NCBI RefSeq assembly: GCF_002192455.1
Contig: NZ_CP021744.1
Coordinates: forward strand, 4,308,001 to 4,372,000
Reading direction: 5' to 3'
DNA from: Streptomyces albireticuli
Lineage (GTDB): Bacteria; Actinomycetota; Actinomycetes; Streptomycetales; Streptomycetaceae
DNA: 64,000 nucleotides
The position numbers were made by a program, and so were the translations under genes. Numbering within the stretch: the first letter of the stretch is position 1; each line of letters begins with the position of its first letter. This document shows, piece after piece, positions 20,668 to 27,769 of the stretch. Under the pieces are notes generated by a model. It worked only from the letters and a program-made list of their open reading frames with translations, was not told the origin of the DNA and made no database searches.

Positions 20668-20685
20668 GGTAGGGCTGTCCCCACC
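20668..20685. promoter_or_regulatory. Candidate operator, copy 1 (upstream of kinase 1)
   Basis: GGTAGGGCTGTCCCCACC is an imperfect palindrome with 7-bp half-sites GGTAGGG and CCCCACC around four bases. The copy before kinase 2 has the same half-site layout and spacing. It is the probable binding site of the neighbouring response regulator. Confidence 0.55.
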
Positions 20686-20707
20686 CCCCGGGGTGCGTGC
20701 GGCCGGT

Positions 20708-21949
20708 TCAGCCCGCCGCGCGGTCCCGCCACGGCAGCTCGGCCGTGATCACGGTGGGCCCGCCCGCCGGCGACTCCACGGCGAGCAGCCCGTCGACCGA
20801 GCCCAGCCGCTCGGCGAGCCCGGCCAGCCCGCTGCCGCCTTCCGTGGACGCGCCGCCCCGCCCGTCGTCGCGCACCTGGATCAGCAGCCGCTTCCCGCTC
20901 CGCCACACCTCGACCTCGGCCGAGCGGGCCCGGCTGTGCTTGCTGACGTTCTGGAGGAGCTCCGAGACGGTGAAGTAGGCGATGCCCTCGATCGCCGCCG
21001 CCGGCCGCTCCCCGAGCTCCGCCGTGACCGCCACCGGCACCGTGCACCGCCCGGCCACCGACGACAGGGCCGGGCCGAGGCCGCGGTCGGTGAGGATGGC
21101 GGGGTGGATGCCGCGGGCGAGGTCGCGGAGTTCCTGGAGGGCGAGCTTCACCTCGCCGTGCGCCTCGTCGACCATCCGGGCCGCGGCCTCCGGGTCCTCC
21201 AGCAGCTTCTCCTTCGCCAGACCCAGGCCCATGGCGAGGGCGACGAGCCGGGCCTGGGCGCCGTCGTGGAGATCGCGCTCGATGCGGCGCAGGTCCGCGG
21301 CGGCCGTGTCCACGACCACGCCGCGGTCCTCCTCCAGCTCGGCGATCCGCCGCTCCAGCTCGCTGGACGGGCTGAGCAGACCGCGCACCATCGCCCGGTC
21401 CACGTTCGACATGGCCCGCGCCAGATGACCCAGCACCGGCCAGGCGACGAACAGCGAGACCAGCGTGAGCGCGAAAGTGAGAACGCCCCATGGCAATCGG
21501 ATGAACGCGTACAGCGTGCCGCGCCACGCCACCGGGTCCTTCAGGGCCGTCCACACCCACGCGAAGAATCCGGCGTTGCGGCGCTGGCGCGAGAGCGGGC
21601 TCGGCTCGTCGATCCGCACCCCCAGCAGCCACCGCGCCCGGCGGCGCTCCCACCGGCCCAGCGCCCGCATCCCCAGCAGACCGGCGGCCAGCATCGGCAG
21701 CCCGACGACGGTGACCGCGAGCAGGACGCCCGCGTAGAGCCAGACGGCCACGTAGACGAAGCCGAGCAGCCCCATCGGCAGATCGAGCAGCAGGTACGCC
21801 ACTTCCCGCCACGTCCGGGCGTCGAACGCGAAGCGGGCGGGCGGCAGGCGGTCGCCGCCGTCCTGGGCGGAGGCGCCGTGCGGACCCCGGGGGAGGCCAC
21901 GGCCGGCCGCGCTTTTCGCGGCTTTTCCGGTCATACTGCTGGCGGTCAT
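20708..21949 (-). CDS. Sensor histidine kinase (HisKA_3) with membrane sensor domain, kinase 2
   Basis: The protein has 413 residues from ATG 21949; the ribosome binding site is weak, and an internal ATG five codons on is possible. It has the same design as kinase 1: a sensor domain with paired hydrophobic segments, then His228 in RRIERDLHDGAQARLV, the N box SELLQNVSKHSRA, and a glycine-rich ATP lid. The sensor halves of the two kinases differ much more than the kinase halves, so they may sense different signals and feed one regulator. It is divergent from nuoA2, with 138 bp between starts, and shares that promoter region. Confidence 0.92.
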   Translation of the reverse strand: MTASSMTGKAAKSAAGRGLPRGPHGASAQDGGDRLPPARFAFDARTWREVAYLLLDLPMGLLGFVYVAVWLYAGVLLAVTVVGLPMLAAGLLGMRALGRWERRRARWLLGVRIDEPSPLSRQRRNAGFFAWVWTALKDPVAWRGTLYAFIRLPWGVLTFALTLVSLFVAWPVLGHLARAMSNVDRAMVRGLLSPSSELERRIAELEEDRGVVVDTAAADLRRIERDLHDGAQARLVALAMGLGLAKEKLLEDPEAAARMVDEAHGEVKLALQELRDLARGIHPAILTDRGLGPALSSVAGRCTVPVAVTAELGERPAAAIEGIAYFTVSELLQNVSKHSRARSAEVEVWRSGKRLLIQVRDDGRGGASTEGGSGLAGLAERLGSVDGLLAVESPAGGPTVITAELPWRDRAAG

Positions 21950-22007
21950 AGCCCTAAGCCTGCATGGCCGGAGTGGGCCGCCGCCATGGGGGCCGTGGGT
22001 GGTGAGG

Positions 22008-22025
22008 GGTGGGGATAACCCCACC
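22008..22025. promoter_or_regulatory. Candidate operator, copy 2 (between kinase 2 and nuoA2)
   Basis: GGTGGGGATAACCCCACC is a perfect 7-bp inverted repeat around ATAA. It matches the layout of the copy at 20668-20685 (GGTRGGG-N4-CCCCACC). It sits 59 bp upstream of kinase 2 and 62 bp upstream of the divergent nuoA2, so it could control both. Confidence 0.6.
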
Positions 22026-22087
22026 AGGGCCTAGACTCCCGTGCGTACAGATCGTCGAACACGCGGGACAGGGAGCGAGGGGCGGAC

Positions 22088-22483
22088 GTGCCGGAGGCCG
22101 GTGTCCACATCGCGGCGGACTACTTCCACAGCTATTCCGTGGTCGGCCTGCTCGCGGTCGTCGGCGTGCTCTTCGTCGCCGTCGCCTTCACGGCCGGCCG
22201 GCTGCTGCGGCCCGTCGTGCCGACGCCCGAGAAGCTCCTGACGTACGAGTGCGGCGTGGACCCGGTCGGCGAGGGCTGGGCGCACACCCAGATCCGCTAC
22301 TACGTCTACGCCTTCCTCTACGTGATCTTCGCCGTCGACTCGATCTTCCTGTTCCCCTGGGCGACGGTCTTCGCCGCGCCCGGATTCGGCGGCGCGACGC
22401 TCGTGGAGATGTTCATCTTCCTCGGCTTCCTGGCCGTGGGTCTGTTGTACGCATGGAAGAAGGGCGTCCTGGAGTGGACGTGA
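22088..22483 (+). CDS. nuoA: NADH-quinone oxidoreductase subunit A-like (second cluster)
   Basis: This 131-residue membrane subunit has three hydrophobic helices and the family motif YECGVDPVGEGWAHTQIRYYVYAFLYVIFAVDSIFLFPWA. In complex I, NuoA lies beside NuoH and helps shape the quinone channel. GTG 22088 has GAGGGG seven bases upstream. It is the first gene of a ten-gene operon that lacks nuoD, nuoE, nuoF and nuoG; all junctions are overlapping or nearly so. Confidence 0.93.
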   Translation: MPEAGVHIAADYFHSYSVVGLLAVVGVLFVAVAFTAGRLLRPVVPTPEKLLTYECGVDPVGEGWAHTQIRYYVYAFLYVIFAVDSIFLFPWATVFAAPGFGGATLVEMFIFLGFLAVGLLYAWKKGVLEWT

Positions 22484-23109
22484 CACCCCCGGCACCCCCC
22501 GTGGACCTGCCCGAGCCGCGCCGCCTCGGAGTGCTGTCCCGGCTCGCGCCCGAACCCATGAAGGTGGTCCTGAACTGGGGCCGCCGCTACAGCCTGTGGG
22601 TCTTCAACTTCGGCCTGGCCTGCTGCGCGATCGAGTTCATCGCCGCGTCCATGGCCCGGCACGACTTCATCCGCCTCGGCGTCATCCCCTTCGCGCCGGG
22701 TCCCCGCCAGGCGGACCTCATGATCGTCTCGGGGACGGTCACGGACAAGATGGCGCCGGCGGTCAAGCGGCTCTACGAGCAGATGCCCGAGCCGAAGTAC
22801 GTCATCTCCTTCGGGGCCTGCTCGAACTGCGGCGGCCCGTACTGGGACTCGTACTCGGTGACGAAGGGCGTGGACCAGATCATCCCGGTCGACGTCTACG
22901 TGCCGGGGTGCCCGCCGCGGCCGGAGGCGCTGCTCCAGGGCATCCTCAAGCTCCAGGAGAAGATCGCGAAGGAGTCGCTGGGCGAGCGGTACGCCTCCGG
23001 CGGGGGCGCGGGCGCGTCCACGGCGGCGCTGCGCAGCGGGCTGGTGACGCCGCCGCCGGTGCCGGGCGGCGAGCCGGGCGTTGCGCCGGGCGGTGAGACG
23101 GGCCGATGA
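22480..23109 (+). CDS. nuoB: NADH-quinone oxidoreductase subunit B-like (second cluster)
   Basis: This 209-residue iron-sulfur subunit keeps the four cysteines that bind cluster N2: the adjacent pair in FGLACCAIEF, one in GACSNCGG, and one in VPGCPPRPEALL. I start it at GTG 22480, which overlaps the nuoA stop (GTGA) with GGAG five bases before; GTG 22474 is an alternative. The C-terminal 40 residues are a Gly/Ala/Pro-rich tail. In standard complex I it pairs with NuoD, which is missing from this cluster. Confidence 0.93.
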   Translation: MTPPAPPVDLPEPRRLGVLSRLAPEPMKVVLNWGRRYSLWVFNFGLACCAIEFIAASMARHDFIRLGVIPFAPGPRQADLMIVSGTVTDKMAPAVKRLYEQMPEPKYVISFGACSNCGGPYWDSYSVTKGVDQIIPVDVYVPGCPPRPEALLQGILKLQEKIAKESLGERYASGGGAGASTAALRSGLVTPPPVPGGEPGVAPGGETGR

Positions 23110-25274
23110 GCGAGCCGAGGGACGAGTCGGCGGGGGCCGCCGGGTCCGCCGGGTCCGCCGGGTCCGCCGACGGGCGTGAGGCCGGGGCGCGGGCCGCCGG
23201 GCCGGACACCGCGAAGCCAGGGGCCGCCGCGGAGCCCGCCGGGGCTGGTGCCGGGACACCCGCGTCCGGCGAGCCGGCCGCTGCGGGGGCTGAGGCCGGG
23301 ACACCCGCGTCCGCCGCTGCCGGGACCGCCGACGGGTCCACTCCCGAGCCGTCCGCTGCTTCTTCTTCTTCTGCCTCTGCCGACACTCCCGCTCCGCCGC
23401 CCGTGGCCGAGCCGGCCGTCGGCTGGCTGCCGCACCCGGCGACGGAGCTCTTCGGCGAGGGCGCGAGCGCGGCGGAGGCCTACGACCTCCTCACGATCGA
23501 CGTACCCGCCGGGGCGTGGATCGCCGCGCTGGAGACGGCGCGCACCACGCTCGGCTGCACCTTCTTCGACTGGCTGAGCGCCGTCGACGAGCCGGGCACG
23601 GGCTTCCGCGTCTGCGCGCACGTCGCCGCGCTGCCGGGCACGGCCGGCGAGGGCGTGCGGCGGCTGATCGTACGGACCACCGTGCCGCACGACGCGCCGG
23701 TCCTGCCCACGGCGATCGGCGTCTACGCCGGGGCCGCGTGGCACGAGCGCGAGACGCGCGAGATGTTCGGCGTGGAGTTCGAGGGGCACCCCGACCCCGC
23801 GCCGCTGCTGCTCCCGGAGGGCTTCGAGGGCCACCCGCTGCGCAAGGACTTCGTCCTGGCGGCGCGGGTCGCGAAGGCGTGGCCGGGCGCGAAGGAACCG
23901 GGCGAGTCCGAGCACGGCGGCCCGAAGCGACGCCAGATGCTCCCGCCCGGCGTCCCCGACCCCAACGAGTGGGGCCCCCTCAAGGGCCAGCTCCCCCCGG
24001 CCCCCGCCCGCCCGGCCCGAGCGGCCCGCCCGGCGGGCGACCGCCCGGTCCGGCGCACCCGCACGACGGGCGAAGGCTCGGCGAGCCAGGCGGAGCCGGC
24101 GCCGCGCCGTACCCGCAGCGTGAGCGAGGGCTCCGCGAGCCAGACGGAAGGGGCGGCGGCCCCGGCCCGGCGCGCGCGCAGTGCGAGCGAGGGCTCGGCG
24201 AGCCAGGCGGAGCCGGCGCCGCGCCGTACCCGCAGCGCGAGCGAGGGCTCCGCGAGCCAGCAGGCGCCTGCCCCGGTGGCCGGTCCGCGCCGCAACCGCG
24301 GCGTGAACGAGGGCTCCGCGAGCCGGCAGCCCGCGGCCGACCAGCCGAACCAGGCTGGCCGGCAGACAGCAGCGGACCAGCCGATCGAGGCGGACCAGCC
24401 GATCGAGGCGGACCAGCAGGCCGCGGCGGACCAGCAGGCCGCGGCGGACCAGCCGCGCCCCGCCCGTACCCGCCCGGCCCCGTCCTCCTCGGACGCCCCC
24501 TGGCACCACGCCCGCCCGGCCTTCGACGAGAACCCCCCGGCAAAGCCCCCCACGCCCCCGGCCCCGGAAGCCAAGCCGGAACCCACCGAGCCCCGCCCCG
24601 CCACGACACCGGAGCCCCCGGCCGAGGCGGGGTCCGGCGCCGAGCCGCCCGCCGCCCGCGAGGCCGAGCCGGCCGAGTCGCCGACCGGCACCGCTCCGGC
24701 CACCGAGCCGCAGGCGCTTGACATCCGTGGGGACCAGGCCGCCCGGTCCGCCGAGCTTCGCCCTGCCTCGACGCCGGAGCCCCCGGCCGAGGCAGGGTCC
24801 GGCGCCGAGCCGCAGGCCCCCGCCGCCCGCGAGGCCGGGCCCGCCGCGTCTCCGACCGGCGCCGAGCCGGCCACGGCACCGGAAGTCCCGGCGGCCGGGT
24901 CCGGCGAGTCCCCGGCCGGTGCCGTCCCGGGCGCCGAGCCGCAGACACCTCACACCCGTGAGAGCCAGGCCGCCGCACCGGACTCCGGTACGGGCGCGGG
25001 CGCCCGGTCCGCCGAGCCCCGCCCCGCCACGGCCCCGGCGCCCCCGGCCGCCGAGCCCGCCCCCGCGAGGCCCGGCGCCGAGCCGCAGGCCCCGGCCGAG
25101 CCCCCGGCCGGTGCCGGCACCGCCGCCCCCGCGGAACCCGGCGGTCCCGCCGACGAGCCCGCCGCGCCCCCGGCCGGGCCCGGCCCCGGCGCCGGCCCCA
25201 CCGACCCCACCCGCGGCAAAGCCGCACACGGCACCCCCGAAGACGACACCCCCGCCGGAGGCGACCCCGCATGA
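23106..25274 (+). CDS. nuoC: NuoC-like subunit with very long low-complexity extensions
   Basis: The protein has 722 residues, while ordinary NuoC has about 200-250. Only residues about 105-290 are NuoC, including the signature WHERETREMFGVEFEGHPD and GHPLRKDF. Residues 1-100 are an Ala/Gly/Ser/Pro lead. Residues 300-722 are Pro/Ala/Glu-rich with internal repeats: five copies of an EGSAS-containing unit (24070-24330), an ADQ repeat (24372-24461), and a duplicated segment of about 55 residues in the last third. The tail has no membrane segment and should be extended and cytoplasmic. The ATG overlaps the nuoB stop (ATGA). Confidence 0.85.
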   Translation: MSEPRDESAGAAGSAGSAGSADGREAGARAAGPDTAKPGAAAEPAGAGAGTPASGEPAAAGAEAGTPASAAAGTADGSTPEPSAASSSSASADTPAPPPVAEPAVGWLPHPATELFGEGASAAEAYDLLTIDVPAGAWIAALETARTTLGCTFFDWLSAVDEPGTGFRVCAHVAALPGTAGEGVRRLIVRTTVPHDAPVLPTAIGVYAGAAWHERETREMFGVEFEGHPDPAPLLLPEGFEGHPLRKDFVLAARVAKAWPGAKEPGESEHGGPKRRQMLPPGVPDPNEWGPLKGQLPPAPARPARAARPAGDRPVRRTRTTGEGSASQAEPAPRRTRSVSEGSASQTEGAAAPARRARSASEGSASQAEPAPRRTRSASEGSASQQAPAPVAGPRRNRGVNEGSASRQPAADQPNQAGRQTAADQPIEADQPIEADQQAAADQQAAADQPRPARTRPAPSSSDAPWHHARPAFDENPPAKPPTPPAPEAKPEPTEPRPATTPEPPAEAGSGAEPPAAREAEPAESPTGTAPATEPQALDIRGDQAARSAELRPASTPEPPAEAGSGAEPQAPAAREAGPAASPTGAEPATAPEVPAAGSGESPAGAVPGAEPQTPHTRESQAAAPDSGTGAGARSAEPRPATAPAPPAAEPAPARPGAEPQAPAEPPAGAGTAAPAEPGGPADEPAAPPAGPGPGAGPTDPTRGKAAHGTPEDDTPAGGDPA
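24075..24260 (+). repeat. Direct repeats inside nuoC: two 69-bp copies, 68/69 identical
   Basis: The 69 bp at 24075-24143 recur at 24192-24260 with one substitution. They encode arginine/serine-rich units around the pentapeptide EGSAS. The near identity at DNA level points to recent duplication or ongoing slippage. Confidence 0.85.
24372..24461 (+). repeat. 18-bp tandem repeats inside nuoC
   Basis: Five units of 18 bp, all starting GCGGACCAGC, lie end to end. Units 1 and 2 are identical, units 3 and 4 are identical, and unit 5 is partial. They encode ADQ(P/Q)(I/A)(E/A) hexapeptides. Confidence 0.85.
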
Positions 25275-26236
25275 GCGACACTCTCGACGTCGTCCTGCGC
25301 CTCCTCGCCGTGTTCGTCGTCTTCCTCGTGCTGCCGCTCGCGATCGGGCAGACCGAGCACAAGGTCATGGCCCATATGCAGGGGCGCCTCGGGCCCATGT
25401 ACGCCGGTGGGTTCCACGGCTGGGCCCAGCTCGTCGCCGACGGGGTGAAGTTCGCGCAGAAGGAGGACGTCGTCCCCGCGGGCGCGGACCGGCGGATCTT
25501 CCAGCTCGCGCCCGCCGTGGCGCTGCTGCCCTACCTCCTCGTCCTCGTCGCGATCCCGGTCGGTCCGGGCAACGCCGTCGGGCAGTTCGTCGACGCGGGC
25601 ATCTTCTTCGTGCTCGCCGTCATGGGCGTCGGCGTCCTCGGCTCGCTGATGGCCGGCTGGGCGTCCGCCAACAAGTTCTCGCTGCTCGGCGGCCTCCGCA
25701 CCGCCGCCCAGCTGATGGCCTACGAGCTTCCGATGCTGCTCACCGCCGCCTCGGTCGCGATGGCCGCCGGCACGGTGTCCCTGCCCGGCATCGTGGACGC
25801 CTTCCACTGGTGGTGGGTCCCCTGGCAGATCGTCGGCGGGGTGGTGTTCTTCATCGCCGGCCTCGCCGAGCTCCAGCGCCCGCCCTTCGACATGCCGGTC
25901 GCCGACTCCGAGATCATCTTCGGCGCGTACACCGAGTACACCGGCCTCCGCTTCGCCCTCTTCCTGCTCTCCGAGTACGCGGGCATCGTCGTCCTGTGCG
26001 GCCTGACCACGGTCCTCTTCCTCGGCGGCTGGCACGGCCCGTTCGGCGCCGACGGCCTCGGCTGGCTGTGGACGCTGCTCAAGGCCGCCCTGCTCGCCTT
26101 CGTGGTCATCTGGCTCCGCGTGACCTATCCGCGGCTCCGCGAGGACCAGCTCCAGAAGCTGGCCTGGACCGTCCTCATCCCGCTCTCCCTCGCGCAGATC
26201 GCGCTCACCGGCGTCGTCAAGGTGGTGATCCAGTAG
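25271..26236 (+). CDS. nuoH: NADH-quinone oxidoreductase subunit H-like (second cluster)
   Basis: This 321-residue membrane subunit has about eight helices; in complex I it forms the quinone chamber and links the arms. The central loop reads LAELQRPPFDMPVADSEIIFGAYTEYTGLRFALFLLSEYAG. The usual form is AETNRAPFDLPEAESEL, so several positions at the quinone-site loop are changed although the acidic residues are mostly kept. The ATG overlaps the nuoC stop. Confidence 0.93.
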   Translation: MSDTLDVVLRLLAVFVVFLVLPLAIGQTEHKVMAHMQGRLGPMYAGGFHGWAQLVADGVKFAQKEDVVPAGADRRIFQLAPAVALLPYLLVLVAIPVGPGNAVGQFVDAGIFFVLAVMGVGVLGSLMAGWASANKFSLLGGLRTAAQLMAYELPMLLTAASVAMAAGTVSLPGIVDAFHWWWVPWQIVGGVVFFIAGLAELQRPPFDMPVADSEIIFGAYTEYTGLRFALFLLSEYAGIVVLCGLTTVLFLGGWHGPFGADGLGWLWTLLKAALLAFVVIWLRVTYPRLREDQLQKLAWTVLIPLSLAQIALTGVVKVVIQ

Positions 26237-26808
26237 TGTCCCCGTTCCCCGGCTCCGGCCTGGCCAAGGGCCTCGCCGTCACCCTCCGGACGATGACGAA
26301 GCGCACGGTCACGGCCCAGTACCCGGACGTCCAGCCCGAGCTCCCGCCCCGCACCCGCGGGGTCATCGGCCTGTTCGAGGAGAACTGCACGGTCTGCATG
26401 CTGTGCGCCCGTGAGTGCCCCGACTGGTGCATCTACATCGACTCCCACAAGGAGACCGTGCCCCCGGCCGCCCCCGGCGGCCGCGAGCGCAGCCGGAACG
26501 TCCTCGACCGCTTCGCGATCGACTTCTCGCTCTGCATGTACTGCGGCATCTGCATCGAGGTCTGCCCCTTCGACGCGCTCTTCTGGTCCCCCGAGTTCGA
26601 GTACGCCGAGACGGACATCCACGACCTCACCCACGAGCGCGACAAGCTCCGCGAGTGGATGTGGACGGTCCCCGAGCCGCCCGCGCTCGACCCCGCGGCC
26701 GAGGAGCCCAAGGAGATCGCGGCGGCCCGCAAGACCGCCGAGAAGCTGGCGGCCCAGGAAGCGGCCGCGGCCCAGGAGCAGCAGGAGAAGAAGGAGGGAG
26801 AAGCATGA
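26236..26808 (+). CDS. nuoI: NADH-quinone oxidoreductase subunit I-like (second cluster)
   Basis: This 190-residue ferredoxin-like subunit has two complete 4Fe-4S motifs, CTVCMLCARECP and CMYCGICIEVCP, which carry clusters N6a and N6b. The start is GTG 26236, whose first base is the last base of the nuoH stop. The C-terminal 45 residues are a helical Ala/Glu/Lys/Gln tail that is not part of the fold. With NuoB it could form a chain of three clusters, but the usual electron source (NuoE, F, G) is absent here. Confidence 0.93.
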   Translation: MSPFPGSGLAKGLAVTLRTMTKRTVTAQYPDVQPELPPRTRGVIGLFEENCTVCMLCARECPDWCIYIDSHKETVPPAAPGGRERSRNVLDRFAIDFSLCMYCGICIEVCPFDALFWSPEFEYAETDIHDLTHERDKLREWMWTVPEPPALDPAAEEPKEIAAARKTAEKLAAQEAAAAQEQQEKKEGEA

Positions 26809-27410
26809 CCGGCACGGGCCTCACCGCGCTCGCCGCCCAGGCGCACGGCACCACCGCGCTCGCCGCGAAGGCGCACGGCTTCCTCTCCCCGACCGGCGTC
26901 GAGGTCGCCTTCCTCCTCGTCGGCCTCGTCACCTTCGGCGCCGCCCTCGTGACCGTCACCACCAAGCAGCTCGTGCACGCCGCCCTGTGGCTGGTGGTCA
27001 CCCTCGGCGGCCTCGCCGTGGAGTACCTCCTCCTCACGGCCGAGTTCATCGCCTGGGTGCAGGTGCTGATCTACGTCGGCTCCGTCGTCGTCCTGCTGCT
27101 CTTCGGACTGATGCTCACCAAGGCCCCCATCGGCCGCTCCCCGGACGCCGACTCCGGCAACCGATGGCCCGCCCTCGGCGTCGCCGTCGCCGCTGCCGCC
27201 GCCCTCGTCTGGGTGGTGACCGACGCCTTCCGCGCGACGTGGATCGACCTGGAGGGCGCCGCGGCCGCCGGGGAGGGCTCGACCAAGGTCACCGGCGAGT
27301 TCCTCTTCCGGCACTGGGTGCTGCCCTTCGAGGCGCTGTCCGTCCTGCTGCTGGCCGCGCTCGTCGGCGCGATCGTCCTCTCCCGGCGCAAGAGCGGGGA
27401 GCAGCGCTGA
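26805..27410 (+). CDS. nuoJ: NADH-quinone oxidoreductase subunit J-like (second cluster)
   Basis: This 201-residue membrane subunit has five hydrophobic helices. The conserved region VEYLLLTAEFIAWVQVLIYVGSVVVLLLFGLML is the family hallmark; its third helix contains the pi-bulge area of complex I. An N-terminal lead contains two similar copies of (T)ALAA(Q/K)AHG. The ATG overlaps the nuoI stop. Confidence 0.93.
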   Translation: MTGTGLTALAAQAHGTTALAAKAHGFLSPTGVEVAFLLVGLVTFGAALVTVTTKQLVHAALWLVVTLGGLAVEYLLLTAEFIAWVQVLIYVGSVVVLLLFGLMLTKAPIGRSPDADSGNRWPALGVAVAAAAALVWVVTDAFRATWIDLEGAAAAGEGSTKVTGEFLFRHWVLPFEALSVLLLAALVGAIVLSRRKSGEQR

Positions 27411-27769
27411 TGCATCTCGTCTACCCCGCCGTCCTCGCCGCGCTCCTCTTTTGCACCGGCCTCTACGGCGTCCTCGCCCGGCGCAACGCCATCCTCGTCC
27501 TGATGTCCGTCGAGCTCATGCTCAACGCCGTCAACCTCAACCTCGTCGCCTTCGACGTCTGGCTGCGCGACGAGCTCCACGCCGGACAGGCCCTCACCCT
27601 CTTCACCATCGCCATCGCCGCCGCCGAGATCGGCATCGGCCTCGCGATCGTGCTGCTCGTCCACCGCAACCGCGGCACCGCCGACGTCGACCGGCTCCGC
27701 GACCTCGCGGAGAGCGGGCAGCGCACCGAACCCGCCGACCGCGAGCACCAGGCGGAGGCCGCCGCATGA
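27410..27769 (+). CDS. nuoK: NADH-quinone oxidoreductase subunit K-like (second cluster)
   Basis: This 119-residue membrane subunit has three helices. The essential glutamate pair is present: one in LMSVELMLNAVNLNLVAF and one in FTIAIAAAEIGIGLAIVLLV. The last 25 residues are a charged tail not found in the roughly 100-residue standard form. It starts at the A of the preceding TGA (TGATG). Confidence 0.93.
   Translation: MHLVYPAVLAALLFCTGLYGVLARRNAILVLMSVELMLNAVNLNLVAFDVWLRDELHAGQALTLFTIAIAAAEIGIGLAIVLLVHRNRGTADVDRLRDLAESGQRTEPADREHQAEAAA

Noticed and set aside
19221..21812. Apparent 863-residue fusion of both kinases
   Set aside because: The two kinase genes are in different frames; the fusion-like frame reads the upstream kinase out of frame. 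Kinase 1 starts at 20540 with GAGGAG.
24070..24470. CRISPR-like array of regular repeats
   Set aside because: The repeats are inside an open reading frame, differ in unit length (69 and 18 bp), have no unique spacers and no cas genes nearby.
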